A stretch of DNA of 64,000 nt. Source: Shewanella electrodiphila. GTDB taxonomy: Bacteria > Pseudomonadota > Gammaproteobacteria > Enterobacterales > Shewanellaceae. Location of the stretch: positions 186,001 through 250,000 of the forward strand of contig NZ_JAKIKU010000002.1 in assembly GCF_023283985.1 (NCBI RefSeq), in the 5' to 3' direction. This document shows, in pieces, positions 1 through 11,518 of the stretch; the first letter of the stretch is position 1; each line of letters begins with the position of its first letter. Both the position numbers and the translations under genes were made by a program. The notes beneath the pieces are model-generated. The model was not told the DNA's origin. It worked only from the letters and a program-made list of their open reading frames with translations, and did no database searches.

Positions 1-899
1 GTCAAACTCGTATGCCTAAGGTACAGGCTGCAGTAACTGATTTCTTCGGTAAAGAGCCACGTAAAGATGTTAACCCTGATGAAGCTGTAGCTGTAGGCGC
101 GGCAATTCAAGCAGGTGTTCTTTCTGGTGACGTAAAAGATGTATTGTTACTTGACGTTACACCACTATCATTTGGTATTGAAACCATGGGTAGCGTAATG
201 ACTAAGCTTATCGAGAAGAACACCACTATCCCGACTAAAGCGAGCCAAACGTTCTCAACTGCTGAAGATAACCAAAGTGCAGTAACGATTCACGTACTTC
301 AAGGTGAGCGTAAGCAAGCTAGCTACAATAAATCTTTAGGTCAATTCAACCTTGAAGGTATTGAGCCTGCTCCACGTGGCCAACCACAAGTTGAAGTGTC
401 TTTTGATATCGATGCAGATGGTATCTTAAACGTATCAGCAACTGACAAGAAAACCGGTAAAGCGCAAAACATCACCATTAAAGCTAACTCTGGTCTAAGT
501 GACGAAGAAGTAGAGCAAATGGTACGTGATGCTGAAGCACATGCTGACGAAGATGCTAAATTCGAAGAGCTAGTTCAAGCGCGTAACCAAGCTGATGGCA
601 TGGTTCACGCGACTAAGAAGCAAATCGAAGAAGCTGGCGAAGCACTACCAGCTGAAGAAAAAGAGAAAATTGAAGCTGCAATGGCTGAAGTTGATACCGC
701 AACTCAAGGTAACGACAAAGAAGCGATTGATAAAGCAACTCAAGCATTAATGGAAGCGTCAGCTAAGTTAATGGAAATTGCTCAAGCGAATGCACAAGCG
801 CAACAAGGTGAAGCTCCTGCACAAGATGCACAAGAAGCTAAGCCTGAAGATGACGTTGTTGATGCTGAGTTTGAAGAAGTAAAAGACGACAAAAAGTAA
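1..899 (+). CDS. dnaK: Molecular chaperone DnaK (Hsp70), C-terminal part
   Basis: The reading frame is open from the first base, so the gene starts upstream of the window and only about 299 C-terminal residues are present. They cover the end of the nucleotide-binding domain (GGQTRMPKV-type and DEAVAVGAA segments), the linker and beta-sandwich substrate-binding domain ([15 protein letters not shown]), and the helical lid. The tail is acidic and ends in EEVKDDKK, the conserved C-terminus of bacterial DnaK that contacts DnaJ. DnaK is a cytoplasmic ATP-dependent foldase working with DnaJ and GrpE. dnaJ follows 87 bases later on the same strand, the classical heat-shock operon order. The heat-shock promoter would lie outside the window. 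Confidence 0.98.
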   Translation, partial: QTRMPKVQAAVTDFFGKEPRKDVNPDEAVAVGAAIQAGVLSGDVKDVLLLDVTPLSFGIETMGSVMTKLIEKNTTIPTKASQTFSTAEDNQSAVTIHVLQGERKQASYNKSLGQFNLEGIEPAPRGQPQVEVSFDIDADGILNVSATDKKTGKAQNITIKANSGLSDEEVEQMVRDAEAHADEDAKFEELVQARNQADGMVHATKKQIEEAGEALPAEEKEKIEAAMAEVDTATQGNDKEAIDKATQALMEASAKLMEIAQANAQAQQGEAPAQDAQEAKPEDDVVDAEFEEVKDDKK

Positions 900-924
900 A
901 CTAATTAGTTAGTTAACTTTCAGG

Positions 925-953
925 CGGGCGTTGAGAGAAATCTCTAACGCCCG
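925..953 (+). other. Hairpin between dnaK and dnaJ
   Basis: Bases 925-932 (CGGGCGTT) pair perfectly with 946-953 (AACGCCCG). The inner GAGAG/CTCT segment extends the stem with one bulged base. No U-tract follows, so it does not look like a full intrinsic terminator. It may set the dnaK to dnaJ expression ratio by RNA processing or 3'-end protection, which is inference. Confidence 0.6.
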
Positions 954-986
954 TTCGTACAATACCTGCTTGAGAAAACTGAGATT

Positions 987-2120
987 ATGTCAAAGCGAGA
1001 TTATTACGAAGTTCTAGGTATCGGTCGCGATGCTAGTGAACGAGAAGTCAAAAAAGCCTATAAACGTTTGGCGATGAAGTTTCACCCGGATCGTAATCCA
1101 GGTGATGAAGAAGCTGAAGCAAGCTTTAAAGAAGTTAAAGAAGCTTACGAAATTCTAACCGATGCCAATAAAAAAGCCGCTTATGACCAATTTGGTCATG
1201 CTGGTGTTGACCCTAACCGCGGTGGCGGTGGTCATGGTGGCGCTGGCGATTTCGGTGATATCTTCGGTGATGTGTTCGGTGATATTTTTGGTGGCGGTCG
1301 TCGTGGCGGTGGTCAACGTCAAGCAGCAAGAGGCAGTGACTTACGTTACAACCTTGAGCTGTCGCTTGAAGAAGCGGTACGTGGCTTATCAAAAGAGTTA
1401 CGTATCCCTACACTCGCATCATGTGATACCTGTGATGGCAGCGGCGCTAAAAAAGGCACCTCTGCAACGACTTGTGGCACATGTCATGGCCAAGGCCAAG
1501 TACAAATGCGCCAAGGGTTTTTCGCTGTTCAACAAGCGTGTCCGACTTGTCATGGTCGCGGTAAGATCATTAAAGACCCATGTAAGAAATGTCATGGTGA
1601 AGGTCGCGTTGAGAAGAGCAAAACATTATCAGTTAAAATTCCTGCTGGTGTTGATACGGGTGACCGCATTCGCTTATCTGGTGAAGGTGAAGCGGGCGAG
1701 TTTGGCGCACCTCCAGGCGATTTATACGTACAAGTGACGGTACGCGAACATAATATCTTCGTTCGCGATGGCAACAACTTATATTGTGAAGTGCCAATCT
1801 CATTCAGTAAAGCAGCCTTAGGCGGCGAAATTGAAGTGCCAACACTTGATGGCAAAGTGAACTTAAAGATCCCAGCAGAAAGCCAAACTGGCCGTATGTT
1901 CCGTTTACGCGGTAAAGGTGTTAAATCAGTTCGCAGTCATGCTGTCGGTGATTTGCTTTGTAAGGTTGTGATGGAAACACCAGTTAACCTGAATGAAAAG
2001 CAAAAAGAATTACTGCGTGAATTCGAAGCGACGTTGACAGGCGAATCTAAGAAACATAGCCCTAAAGCTGAAGGTTTCTTTGATGGCGTTAAAAAGTTTT
2101 TTCACGATTTAAACAGTTAA
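987..2120 (+). CDS. dnaJ: Chaperone protein DnaJ (Hsp40)
   Basis: This 377-residue protein has the full type I DnaJ layout. An N-terminal J domain carries HPD at residues 33-35, which stimulates the DnaK ATPase. A Gly/Phe-rich linker (residues about 75-110) follows. A zinc domain has four CxxCxGxG repeats ([32 protein letters not shown]), and C-terminal substrate-binding beta domains complete it. The length matches the E. coli protein. It delivers unfolded clients to DnaK in the cytoplasm. It is co-oriented with dnaK and followed by an intrinsic terminator, so the operon appears to end here. Confidence 0.98.
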   Translation: MSKRDYYEVLGIGRDASEREVKKAYKRLAMKFHPDRNPGDEEAEASFKEVKEAYEILTDANKKAAYDQFGHAGVDPNRGGGGHGGAGDFGDIFGDVFGDIFGGGRRGGGQRQAARGSDLRYNLELSLEEAVRGLSKELRIPTLASCDTCDGSGAKKGTSATTCGTCHGQGQVQMRQGFFAVQQACPTCHGRGKIIKDPCKKCHGEGRVEKSKTLSVKIPAGVDTGDRIRLSGEGEAGEFGAPPGDLYVQVTVREHNIFVRDGNNLYCEVPISFSKAALGGEIEVPTLDGKVNLKIPAESQTGRMFRLRGKGVKSVRSHAVGDLLCKVVMETPVNLNEKQKELLREFEATLTGESKKHSPKAEGFFDGVKKFFHDLNS

Positions 2121-2150
2121 TCGTTGTAAACACATTACGCTGATATTTTG

Positions 2151-2186
2151 AAAGGCTGATTACCTATGGTAAACAGCCTTTTTTAT
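2151..2186 (+). terminator. Intrinsic terminator after dnaJ
   Basis: AAAGGCTG (2151-2158) pairs with CAGCCTTT (from 2174), and a run of T residues follows. It marks the end of the dnaK-dnaJ operon. Confidence 0.8.
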
Positions 2187-2263
2187 TGCAATAAAATCAC
2201 CTTATTGAGCACTTGTTAAAAGCGTGATTCAATGAGTTCACATGTTTAATTAGGCGTAATCAT

Positions 2264-3505
2264 ATGTCGTTTTCATCATTTTCACTTAACCCTAAACTCG
2301 TCGATGCTTTACCTGCTTCAGTGTTGAAACCCAGTGAGATTCAAAAGCAGGCAATACCTAAAATCATCCAAGGGCAGGATGTAATGGCATTAGCGCAAAC
2401 TGGCAGTGGCAAAACCTACGCTTTTGGTTTACCCATTTTGCATAGTATGAGTCAAAAGCCAATTCAGAAACTGAGCCAGAAACTATTGGCTTTAGTTATT
2501 GTGCCAACCCGAGAATTGGCCACGCAGGTGGCTGGGGATTTATCTAGAGTAGGTGCAGACTTAGATCTTCGAGTAGAGGTGGTATGTGGTGGCGAAGATA
2601 CAGAACTACAAATTGAACGCTTATCAACGCCTGCAAATCTGATAGTTGCGACGCCAGGAAGACTACTGGCGTTAGTTAATCAAGGTGCTGTGGACTTTGC
2701 AGCACTAGAACACCTAGTGCTAGATGAAGCTGACCGTTTATTAGATATGGGCTTTATCGCCGATATTAAGTCACTTATTGCACTTATGCCCACAAGACAA
2801 ACCTTGTTGTTTTCAGCCACCATGCCAGAACCTTTGCTGCAATTTACTCAGCAGATATTAGCTAGAGATGCTATTAGGCTGGAATCTAATGTGGTTAATA
2901 CAGCGGTTGAAGATATTACTCAAACCATTTATCACATCAATAAGGGCAGTAAGGCAAAAGCAGTCATTGATCTGATTAAACGTAATAACTGGTCTCAAGT
3001 GTTGGTGTTTGTGAATGCTAAAGGTGACGCTGATGCTTTATGTAAGAAGATACATAAAGCAAAACTGACAGCGGCTTCCTTACATGGCGATAAAGACCAA
3101 GCATTACGTACAGATACTTTGAACCAATTTAAGGCAAAGCAGTTAACGGTATTAGTGGCAACCGATGTCATGGCTCGTGGGATCCACATTGACGCATTGC
3201 CTGTGGTGATTAATTTTGAATTACCCGAGCAAGCAGCTGTGTACATTCATCGAATAGGTCGTACTGCACGAGCAGGGTTAAGCGGCTGTGCAATATCTCT
3301 GATATGTCATGCTGAAATGCCAAGGCTTAATGCTATTCGCGAATTAAGCCAGTTATCCGTGCCAGTAAGTGAACTCGAAGGCTTTCCCGTAACGGATAAA
3401 CCCATCGATCCTAATAGTAAAAGGCCGCCTAAAGATAAACAGGCTAATCGACGGACGGCTAAAAAACGCAGTGCCAGTCAATTTAGTAAGAAGCAGATAC
3501 GCTGA
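2264..3505 (+). CDS. DEAD-box ATP-dependent RNA helicase
   Basis: A 413-residue superfamily 2 helicase with both RecA-like domains. Visible motifs are the Q-motif region near the N-terminus, Walker A AQTGSGKT (residues 44-51), PTRELA, DEAD (residues 154-157), SAT, and the C-terminal motifs ATDVMARGIH and HRIGRTARAG. The tail after about residue 370 is short, Lys/Arg-rich and probably disordered, which is common in RhlE/SrmB-like helicases for RNA contact. It lacks the DbpA-type RNA-recognition domain. The exact subfamily cannot be fixed by eye, so no gene symbol is given. It is monocistronic: dnaJ ends in a terminator upstream and the next gene is 148 bases away. Confidence 0.93.
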   Translation: MSFSSFSLNPKLVDALPASVLKPSEIQKQAIPKIIQGQDVMALAQTGSGKTYAFGLPILHSMSQKPIQKLSQKLLALVIVPTRELATQVAGDLSRVGADLDLRVEVVCGGEDTELQIERLSTPANLIVATPGRLLALVNQGAVDFAALEHLVLDEADRLLDMGFIADIKSLIALMPTRQTLLFSATMPEPLLQFTQQILARDAIRLESNVVNTAVEDITQTIYHINKGSKAKAVIDLIKRNNWSQVLVFVNAKGDADALCKKIHKAKLTAASLHGDKDQALRTDTLNQFKAKQLTVLVATDVMARGIHIDALPVVINFELPEQAAVYIHRIGRTARAGLSGCAISLICHAEMPRLNAIRELSQLSVPVSELEGFPVTDKPIDPNSKRPPKDKQANRRTAKKRSASQFSKKQIR

Positions 3506-3653
3506 TACTGAATTTGAAAGTGGACTGTAATATTGCAATGGACTGTAGCTGTAACTGCAACTGGCTAAAGGTGCAATCAACGGGTGGAATAGTTTAAAAT
3601 AATTGCAATGAGATAGGCTTAACGCGTAAACAAGATATTTAAAGGGATGTAAT

Positions 3654-4451
3654 ATGAAAAAACTAGTTCTGACATTACTACTTCCAGTGTTATTAGCAGG
3701 TTGTGCAACGACAAAGTCACCCACGGGGCGAAGTCAGGTACTGTTATTTGATAAAACACAAATGACAGAAATGGGCGGGCAATCGTTTGCTGCGATGAAA
3801 AAAGAGCAAAAGGTCAGTACAGATAAACAGAAAATCGCTTACGTAAGTTGCATTGCTAACAGGATAACCGCAGAGCTTCCTGATCAATCCTTGCAATGGG
3901 AGGTCGTGGTATTTGACTCTGAACAAGTCAATGCTTTTGCGTTGCCTGGCGGTCATATCGGGGTGTACACAGGCCTGTTAACTGTTGCAAGCGATGAAGA
4001 CCAGCTAGCAACGGTTATTGGGCATGAAGTGGCACATGTATTGGCAAGACACGGTAATGAGCAAGTGTCTCGTGCTCAAATGACCAATACTGGCATGCAA
4101 TTAGCGGATGTAGCGCTAGGCGCTGGTGGTGTTTCAAATAAAGACATGTATATGGCAGGCTTAGGACTTGGCGCGCAGGTAGGGATTTTATTACCTTTTG
4201 GTCGAGATCAAGAAAGTGAAGCGGATGAACTCGGTTTAGAGTTAATGGCCAAGGCAGGTTTCAATCCAGCCAAGAGTGTTATTTTATGGCAAAACATGGC
4301 GAAAGCTGGCGGTGAGCAAGGGCCGGAATTGTTCTCTACTCATCCATCTCACTCAAGCCGTATATCTGATTTACAAGCGCTACAAACTAAGGTGACCCCT
4401 TTATATCAAGCGGCAAAAAAACAGTCCCCAACACAATGTAAAAAAGGCTAA
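3654..4451 (+). CDS. M48-family metalloprotease lipoprotein (LoiP/YcaL-like)
   Basis: The 265-residue protein begins with a lipoprotein signal peptide ending in LLAGC (lipidated Cys17), so it is probably anchored to the outer membrane facing the periplasm. The zinc-protease motif HEVAH is at residues 124-128, within IGHEVAHVLARHG. A downstream ESEADELG segment supplies the third zinc ligand typical of peptidase family M48. Related E. coli proteins (LoiP, YcaL, BepA) act in envelope protein quality control. BepA carries a TPR domain, and this protein is too short for one, so LoiP/YcaL is the closer comparison. It stands alone between the helicase and fklB. Confidence 0.9.
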   Translation: MKKLVLTLLLPVLLAGCATTKSPTGRSQVLLFDKTQMTEMGGQSFAAMKKEQKVSTDKQKIAYVSCIANRITAELPDQSLQWEVVVFDSEQVNAFALPGGHIGVYTGLLTVASDEDQLATVIGHEVAHVLARHGNEQVSRAQMTNTGMQLADVALGAGGVSNKDMYMAGLGLGAQVGILLPFGRDQESEADELGLELMAKAGFNPAKSVILWQNMAKAGGEQGPELFSTHPSHSSRISDLQALQTKVTPLYQAAKKQSPTQCKKG

Positions 4452-4552
4452 TGAAAAATAGTCATTATCATCGCAGATTAGCGCCCATAGCGTTATAAAG
4501 TGTGCTAAACTGCCCCGCAAATTTTAACTGATGAATTGAGAGTAAATACGTT

Positions 4553-5167
4553 ATGTCAGAGTTCAACACAATGGAACAGCAAGCAAGTTACGGTGTAGGT
4601 CGTCAAATGGGTGAGCAACTAGCTGCTAACTCTTTCGAAGGTATCGATATCCCTGCAGTACAAGCTGGTCTAGCGGATGCGTTTGCAGGTAAAGAAAGCG
4701 CTGTTGCAATGGAAGACTTACAAGTGGCTTTCACTGAAATCAGCCGTCGTTTACAAGCTGCTCAAGAAGAAGCTGCTGCAGCTGCTTCAGCTGAAGGCGA
4801 AAACTTCCTTGCTGAAAATGCTAAACGTGACGGTATTACTGTGACTGAGTCTGGTCTTCAGTACGAAGTTATCGCTCAAGGTGAAGGTGAGAAACCAACT
4901 CTTGATTCAACAATTCGTGCTCATTACCACGGTACTTTCATCAACGGTGAAGTATTCGATAGTTCTGTTGCTCGTGGCGAGCCAGCTGAATTCCCAGTTT
5001 CTGGTGTTATCGCTGGTTGGACTGAAGCATTACAACTAATGCCAGTTGGTACCAAGCTTAAATTATTCGTGCCACAACACTTAGCTTACGGCGAACGTGG
5101 TGCTGGTGCTTCAATCCCGCCATTCTCGGCGTTGGTATTTGAAGTAGAATTGTTAGAAATCGTTTAA
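4553..5167 (+). CDS. fklB: FKBP-type peptidyl-prolyl cis-trans isomerase
   Basis: This 204-residue protein matches the FklB/FKBP22 class. An N-terminal helical dimerisation region (QASYGVGRQMGEQL) and an Ala/Glu-rich helix (residues about 65-95) precede a C-terminal FKBP domain (residues about 110-204). That domain carries DSSVARGEPAEFPV, GVIAGWTEALQLMPVG and AYGERGAGASIPP. There is no signal peptide, so it should be cytoplasmic. It catalyses proline isomerisation during folding, and in cold-adapted Shewanella FKBP22 is known to be abundant at low temperature. It ends in its own terminator. Confidence 0.95.
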   Translation: MSEFNTMEQQASYGVGRQMGEQLAANSFEGIDIPAVQAGLADAFAGKESAVAMEDLQVAFTEISRRLQAAQEEAAAAASAEGENFLAENAKRDGITVTESGLQYEVIAQGEGEKPTLDSTIRAHYHGTFINGEVFDSSVARGEPAEFPVSGVIAGWTEALQLMPVGTKLKLFVPQHLAYGERGAGASIPPFSALVFEVELLEIV

Positions 5168-5172
5168 TGATT

Positions 5173-6032
<860 letters not shown>

Positions 6033-6038
6033 TATTTA

Positions 6039-6067
6039 AAAAAACCACCTTCGGTGGTTTTTTTTTG
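6039..6067 (+). terminator. Intrinsic terminator after dapB
   Basis: AAACCACC-TTCG-GGTGGTTT forms a tight tetraloop stem with a long T-run to 6066. Confidence 0.85.
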
Positions 6068-6139
6068 GGAATAAATTTTCCCAAAATAAAATAACTAAGC
6101 ATAGACGCTTTAACTTAATTCATATAAAATCGCTGGAAT

Positions 6140-6167
6140 TTGCCAAAATTTCGTAAATTGGTAGATT
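6140..6167 (+). promoter_or_regulatory. Candidate carAB promoter
   Basis: TTGCCA (6140-6145) and TAGATT (6162-6167), spaced by 16 bases, resemble -35 and -10 boxes. They lie in an A/T-rich 157-base stretch between the dapB terminator and carA. No clear arginine-repressor box was found here. This is a weak, sequence-only call. Confidence 0.35.
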
Positions 6168-6224
6168 TGTAAAAATTAAATACAAATAATTTCAGTGGCT
6201 TGGCTCTTTTTTTTGGAGGTCGCG

Positions 6225-7370
6225 TTGACACAGTCTGCCTTACTCGTACTCGAAGATGGAACCGTATTCTCTGGCACAGCAATTGGTGCCGATGGACTCA
6301 CTGTTGGTGAAGTAGTTTTTAATACTTCAATGACAGGCTATCAAGAGATTTTAACGGATCCGTCATATTCTCGCCAGATCGTAACTTTAACTTACCCTCA
6401 TATTGGTAATACCGGTACGAATGATGAAGATACAGAATCTGATTCAGTTCATGCTTGTGGTCTTATCATTAGAGATCTACCTCTATTAGCCAGCAACTTT
6501 CGTAACCAACAGTCATTAAGCGATTATTTAAAATCGAATAATGTTGTGGGTATCGCGGATATTGATACACGTAAATTGACCCGTATTTTACGTGAAAAAG
6601 GTTCGCAAGCCGGCTGTATTATGGTCGGCGATATCGATGAAGCTAAAGCATTAGCTGCAGCGAAGGCATTCCCTGGTTTAAAAGGTATGGACTTAGCAAA
6701 AGAAGTCACTACCGAGTCTACTTATCAATGGCGTAAAGCAAGCTGGCGTTTAGTCGGTGGTTTACCTGATGAGACTCCAGAATCAGAACTTAAATATAAA
6801 GTTGTCGCTTTCGATTACGGCATCAAACGTAACATCCTACGTATGTTAGTTGACCGTGGTTGTGATGTGACAGTAGTACCAGCGCAAACATCAGCGGCAG
6901 AAGTATTAGCGATGAATCCTGATGGGATTTTCCTATCAAATGGTCCTGGCGATCCAGAGCCATGTGATTACGCTATCACTGCCATTCAAGAAATACTAAA
7001 AACGGATATTCCAGTATTTGGTATTTGTCTTGGTCACCAGTTGCTTGCATTAGCATCAGGGGCTAAAACCTTGAAAATGAAGTTTGGTCATCATGGTGCT
7101 AACCACCCTGTGAGCGATATTGAAAAAGGTAATGTGATGATCACCAGCCAAAACCACGGTTTTGCTGCTGATGAAGCTACACTACCAGCGAACATCAAAG
7201 TGACACACAAGTCATTATTTGATGGTTCACTTCAAGGTATTCACCTTACTGATAAACCTGCGTTTAGTTTCCAAGGCCATCCTGAAGCGAGCCCTGGACC
7301 GACCGATGCGTCACCGCTGTTTGATCATTTCATTGAATTGATTGAGCAATCTCGTTCAAACGCTAAATAG
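6225..7370 (+). CDS. carA: Carbamoyl-phosphate synthase small (glutaminase) subunit
   Basis: CarA hydrolyses glutamine and channels ammonia to CarB, making carbamoyl phosphate for arginine and pyrimidine synthesis. The 381-residue protein has an N-terminal CPSase small domain ([14 protein letters not shown]) and a C-terminal class I amidotransferase domain. Its nucleophile Cys is in GICLGHQ and the His/Glu pair is in [11 protein letters not shown] chose the TTG at 6225 because GGAGG lies 5 bases upstream and the resulting N-terminus and length match E. coli CarA. An upstream in-frame GTG at 6195 would add ten hydrophobic residues with no ribosome site. carB follows after 27 bases. Confidence 0.96.
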   Translation: MTQSALLVLEDGTVFSGTAIGADGLTVGEVVFNTSMTGYQEILTDPSYSRQIVTLTYPHIGNTGTNDEDTESDSVHACGLIIRDLPLLASNFRNQQSLSDYLKSNNVVGIADIDTRKLTRILREKGSQAGCIMVGDIDEAKALAAAKAFPGLKGMDLAKEVTTESTYQWRKASWRLVGGLPDETPESELKYKVVAFDYGIKRNILRMLVDRGCDVTVVPAQTSAAEVLAMNPDGIFLSNGPGDPEPCDYAITAIQEILKTDIPVFGICLGHQLLALASGAKTLKMKFGHHGANHPVSDIEKGNVMITSQNHGFAADEATLPANIKVTHKSLFDGSLQGIHLTDKPAFSFQGHPEASPGPTDASPLFDHFIELIEQSRSNAK

Positions 7371-7397
7371 TTAGGTCACTCGGAGAAGATAGAAGCA

Positions 7398-10300
7398 ATG
7401 CCAAAACGTACTGATATTAAAAGTATTCTAATCCTAGGCGCTGGACCAATTGTCATTGGTCAAGCGTGTGAATTTGACTATTCGGGTGCTCAAGCGTGTA
7501 AAGCGCTTCGTGAAGAAGGTTATCGAGTTATCTTAGTTAACTCTAACCCTGCCACGATCATGACCGATCCTGAAATGGCCGATGCAACTTATATCGAGCC
7601 GATTCATTGGGAAGTGGTTCGCAATATTATCGCTAAAGAAAAACCTGATGCGATTTTGCCTACCATGGGTGGTCAGACTGCACTTAACTGTGCTCTTCAG
7701 CTAGAAGCTGAAGGCGTACTAAAAGAATTTAACGTTGAAATGATTGGTGCGACAGCTGACGCAATTGATAAAGCTGAAGACCGTAGTCGTTTTGATACTG
7801 CAATGAAAGCCATTGGTCTTGAATGTCCTCGTGCTGGTATTGCTCATACAATGGAAGAAGCACACGGCGTATTAGACCAAGTTGGCTTCCCTTGTATTAT
7901 CCGTCCATCTTTCACCATGGGTGGCAGTGGCGGTGGTATCGCATACAACAAAGAAGAGTTTGAGGATATTTGTTCTCAAGGTCTTGAGCTTTCTCCAACT
8001 AGCGAATTATTGATTGATGAATCGCTAATTGGTTGGAAAGAGTACGAAATGGAAGTGGTTCGTGACCGTAACGATAACTGTATTATCGTTTGTGCTATCG
8101 AAAACTTCGATGCGATGGGCGTTCACACTGGTGATTCAATCACAGTTGCACCTGCGCAGACATTGACGGATAAAGAATACCAATTAATGCGTAATGCTTC
8201 TTTAGCAGTATTACGTGAGATTGGTGTTGAGACCGGCGGTTCAAACGTTCAGTTTGGTATTTGTCCAAATACAGGACGTATGGTCATCATTGAGATGAAC
8301 CCGCGTGTTTCTCGCTCATCTGCATTAGCCTCTAAAGCAACCGGTTTCCCGATTGCTAAAATCGCTGCGAAGCTCGCTGTAGGCTTCACGCTTGATGAAT
8401 TAATGAATGATATTACTGGCGGTCGTACTCCAGCATCATTCGAACCTGCAATTGATTACGTTGTGACTAAAGTTCCTCGTTTTAACTTCGAGAAATTTGC
8501 TGGCGCTAATGACCGTTTAACTACGCAGATGAAGTCAGTTGGTGAAGTGATGGCGATTGGCCGTACTTTCCAAGAGTCATTACAGAAAGCACTGCGTGGC
8601 TTAGAAGTCGGTCGTAACGGTTTTGATTCTGTTGTTGATATTTCATTGCCAGAAAGCATGCAGCAAATTCGTCACGAATTGAAAGAACCTGGTTGTGACC
8701 GTATTTGGTACATTGCCGATGCATTCCGCGCTGGGCTAAGCCGTGATGAAATCTTCAGACTGACTAATGTTGACCATTGGTTCTTAGTTCAAATTGAAGA
8801 CTTAATTGCTCAAGAAGCAAAAGTTTCAGAAGTGGGCATGTCTGGTCTTAACCAAGAATTCTTACTTAAGCTCAAACGCAAAGGTTTTGCCGATTCACGT
8901 TTAGCTGAAATCTTGGGTGTGAGTGAAACTGAAGTGCGTAAAATTCGTGATAGCTACGGTATGCACCCTGTTTATAAGCGTGTTGATACTTGTGCTGCTG
9001 AATTTGCTACAGATACCGCTTACATGTATTCAACGTACGAAGAAGAATGTGAAGCTCTGCCTTCAACGCGCGACAAAATCATGATTCTTGGCGGTGGCCC
9101 TAACCGAATTGGTCAAGGTATTGAGTTTGATTACTGTTGTGTTCACGCTGCATTAGCATTACGTGAAGACGGTTACGAAACCATTATGGTTAACTGCAAC
9201 CCAGAAACAGTATCAACTGATTACGATACATCTGACCGCTTGTACTTTGAACCGGTTACGTTTGAAGATGTACTTGAAATTGTGCGTATTGAAAAGCCAA
9301 AAGGCGTGATTGTTCAATACGGTGGCCAAACACCACTTAAACTTGCTCGTGCTTTAGAAGCTGCAGGCGTGCCAATTATTGGTACAAGCCCAGATGCTAT
9401 TGACCGTGCAGAAGACCGTGAACGTTTCCAACAAGCGATTCAGCGTCTTGAAATGAAGCAACCTGAAAATGATACTGTGACAACGGTTGAAGGTGCGGTA
9501 CTGTCAGCTGCACGTATCGGTTACCCATTAGTTGTTCGTCCATCATATGTATTGGGTGGCCGCGCGATGGAAATCGTTTATGACGAGCAAGATTTACGTC
9601 GCTACTTTAATGAAGCTGTTAGCGTGTCGAACTCTTCTCCAGTATTGCTTGATCGCTTCTTAGATAACGCGATTGAAATTGATATTGATGCTGTTTGTGA
9701 TGGTGAAATCGTGGTTGTTGGTTCAATCATGGAACACATTGAACAAGCCGGTGTTCACTCTGGTGACTCTGGTTGTTCACTGCCGCCGTACAGCTTAAGT
9801 GAAGATGTGCAAAACCGTATGCGTGAGCAAGTTGCTAAATTGGCAATGGAATTACGCGTAATTGGTTTGATGAATGTTCAGTTTGCGGTTAAAGATGACG
9901 AAATCTATATGATTGAAGTTAACCCGCGTGCTGCACGTACAGTGCCATTCGTGTCTAAAGCAACTGGTATTCCACTAGCGATGATTGCTGCTCGTGTTAT
10001 GGCGGGTCAAAGCTTAACGTCGCAAAACTTTACTAAAGAAGTGATCCCACCATATTTCTCAGTGAAAGAAGTGGTCTTGCCATTTAACAAGTTCCCTGGT
10101 GTTGACCCAATGCTTGGCCCAGAAATGCGCTCAACGGGTGAAGTAATGGGTGTGGGTGACACATTCGCTGAAGCCTATGCTAAAGCGCAGCTTGGTGCTA
10201 CAGCTGAAGTGCCTAAGTCAGGCCGTGCATTAATTTCTGTGCGTAACAGTGATAAAGCACGCGTCGCTGAACTTGCTGCTGAGCTAATTGAGTTGGGTTA

Positions 10301-10622
10301 TCAAATTGACGCCACTCACGGTACTGCAGTTATTTTAGGCGAAGCGGGTATTAATCCTCGTCTCGTTAATAAGGTACACGAAGGCCGTCCACATATTCTC
10401 GACCGTATTAAGAATGGTGAATACACTTACATCATCAATACGACAGAAGGGCGTCAAGCGATTGAAGATTCTCGTCAAATTCGTCGTGGTGCACTACGTT
10501 ACAAAGTGAACTACACAACGACGCTAAATGCTGCCTTTGCTACTTGTATGGCGCATTCGGCTGATGACAGAAATAACGTGAGTTCTGTACAAGAACTACA
10601 TGAAAGAATCGCTAAAAATTAA
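7398..10622 (+). CDS. carB: Carbamoyl-phosphate synthase large subunit
   Basis: The 1074-residue protein is full length (E. coli 1073). It shows the internal duplication of CarB, with two ATP-grasp synthetase halves. The first half starts at [20 protein letters not shown] and the equivalent [15 protein letters not shown] starts the second half near residue 560. Paired [18 protein letters not shown] and [18 protein letters not shown] loops are present. A C-terminal MGS-like allosteric domain (about 940-1074) binds effectors such as UMP and ornithine in the E. coli enzyme. It forms the cytoplasmic heterodimer with CarA and shares its operon, ending in a strong terminator. Confidence 0.98.
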   Translation: MPKRTDIKSILILGAGPIVIGQACEFDYSGAQACKALREEGYRVILVNSNPATIMTDPEMADATYIEPIHWEVVRNIIAKEKPDAILPTMGGQTALNCALQLEAEGVLKEFNVEMIGATADAIDKAEDRSRFDTAMKAIGLECPRAGIAHTMEEAHGVLDQVGFPCIIRPSFTMGGSGGGIAYNKEEFEDICSQGLELSPTSELLIDESLIGWKEYEMEVVRDRNDNCIIVCAIENFDAMGVHTGDSITVAPAQTLTDKEYQLMRNASLAVLREIGVETGGSNVQFGICPNTGRMVIIEMNPRVSRSSALASKATGFPIAKIAAKLAVGFTLDELMNDITGGRTPASFEPAIDYVVTKVPRFNFEKFAGANDRLTTQMKSVGEVMAIGRTFQESLQKALRGLEVGRNGFDSVVDISLPESMQQIRHELKEPGCDRIWYIADAFRAGLSRDEIFRLTNVDHWFLVQIEDLIAQEAKVSEVGMSGLNQEFLLKLKRKGFADSRLAEILGVSETEVRKIRDSYGMHPVYKRVDTCAAEFATDTAYMYSTYEEECEALPSTRDKIMILGGGPNRIGQGIEFDYCCVHAALALREDGYETIMVNCNPETVSTDYDTSDRLYFEPVTFEDVLEIVRIEKPKGVIVQYGGQTPLKLARALEAAGVPIIGTSPDAIDRAEDRERFQQAIQRLEMKQPENDTVTTVEGAVLSAARIGYPLVVRPSYVLGGRAMEIVYDEQDLRRYFNEAVSVSNSSPVLLDRFLDNAIEIDIDAVCDGEIVVVGSIMEHIEQAGVHSGDSGCSLPPYSLSEDVQNRMREQVAKLAMELRVIGLMNVQFAVKDDEIYMIEVNPRAARTVPFVSKATGIPLAMIAARVMAGQSLTSQNFTKEVIPPYFSVKEVVLPFNKFPGVDPMLGPEMRSTGEVMGVGDTFAEAYAKAQLGATAEVPKSGRALISVRNSDKARVAELAAELIELGYQIDATHGTAVILGEAGINPRLVNKVHEGRPHILDRIKNGEYTYIINTTEGRQAIEDSRQIRRGALRYKVNYTTTLNAAFATCMAHSADDRNNVSSVQELHERIAKN

Positions 10623-10651
10623 TTTTGATTAATTTATTGCTGATTTGATTA

Positions 10652-10681
10652 AAAAGGCTGCATTCGTGCAGCCTTTTTTAT
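10652..10681 (+). terminator. Intrinsic terminator after carB
   Basis: AAAGGCTGCA and TGCAGCCTTT flank a TTCG loop and are followed by T residues. Confidence 0.85.
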
Positions 10682-10715
10682 TACTATTTTTTGACAGTCA
10701 CTAGTAACTAAACTC

Positions 10716-10731
10716 AAGCTTATGTAAGCTT
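10716..10731. promoter_or_regulatory. Dyad upstream of greA
   Basis: AAGCTTA and TAAGCTT are perfect inverted arms separated by TG. The dyad lies about 160 bases before greA in the otherwise unremarkable 207-base stretch after the carB terminator. It could be an operator or a small hairpin. No regulator is implied by the neighbours. Confidence 0.35.
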
Positions 10732-10888
10732 AGACCATCATCATTAGATGCATCCTCAACGCAAGACACCACATCATTAAAACATTTATGTTGTAAAGAT
10801 CGTGCGCTATGCGAATTAATCGAGATTTAACTGTGCTGACTTAGGTTGGCACGGGGTGCTTTTGTTTTTAAAGGAGACATAAGACATT

Positions 10889-11365
10889 ATGAATACCGTC
10901 CCTATGACGATTATTGGAGCTGAGCAGCTTCGTAAAGAATTAGATGAATTAAAATTTGAGCGTCGCCCGTCAATTACTTCTGCAATTGCTGAAGCGCGTG
11001 AATTAGGCGATTTAAAAGAAAATGCTGAGTATCATGCTGCACGTGAAGAGCAAGGTATTTGTGAAGCACGTATTCGCGATATTGAAGGCAAATTATCGAA
11101 CGCTCAAATCATCGATGTGACTTCAATGCCAAATTCTGGCCGTGTGATTTTTGGTACTACAGTGACAATTTTAAATGTTGATACTGATGCTGAATCGACT
11201 TATCGCATTGTTGGTGACGATGAAGCGAACATCAAAGAGAATTTAATTTCAGTTAATTCTCCTATTGCTCGCGGACTGATTGGCAAAAGTGTTGATGACG
11301 AAGTGGCTATCACTACGCCAGGCGGCACAGCTGAGTATGAAATTACTGCGGTTGAATATATCTAA
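10889..11365 (+). CDS. greA: Transcription elongation factor GreA
   Basis: GreA stimulates the intrinsic transcript-cleavage activity of RNA polymerase to rescue backtracked complexes. The 158-residue length equals E. coli GreA. The N-terminal coiled coil carries the conserved acidic tip in [16 protein letters not shown], and the C-terminal FKBP-like domain includes GRVIFG and [17 protein letters not shown] strong ribosome site (AAAGGAG) precedes the ATG. The gene is monocistronic, with terminators on both sides. In E. coli the greA leader gives a short RNA. A weak GCAC/GTGC stem with T residues at 10849-10867 is present here but too short to call. Confidence 0.97.
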   Translation: MNTVPMTIIGAEQLRKELDELKFERRPSITSAIAEARELGDLKENAEYHAAREEQGICEARIRDIEGKLSNAQIIDVTSMPNSGRVIFGTTVTILNVDTDAESTYRIVGDDEANIKENLISVNSPIARGLIGKSVDDEVAITTPGGTAEYEITAVEYI

Positions 11366-11418
11366 CTGCATTTAATATCAATATTAATTACGACTTAAGA
11401 TTGATATTTTATAGTTAT

Positions 11419-11449
11419 AAAAAAACCACTGCTAAACAGTGGTTTTTTT
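11419..11449. terminator. Bidirectional terminator between greA and yhbY
   Basis: CCACTG (11426-11431) and CAGTGG (11437-11442) are flanked by A and T runs on both sides. It can therefore end greA on the plus strand and yhbY on the minus strand. Confidence 0.8.
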
Positions 11450-11518
11450 AGGTCAGAATGAACATTTGAATCGTATTGACTGCAAGATGAACCCTAGACC
11501 TTAAGTTGTTTGACGAAA

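Noticed and set aside
1162..1737. 191-codon plus-strand frame inside dnaJ
   Set aside because: It is out of frame with an unmistakable dnaJ. Its translation is a low-complexity Val/Ala/Lys product with no family features.
6068..6224. Arginine-repressor box before carA
   Set aside because: No pair of sites close to the TGAAT-type consensus was found, so ArgR control is not claimed.
10849..10867. GraL-like leader terminator before greA
   Set aside because: The GCAC/GTGC stem is only four base pairs, too weak to call.
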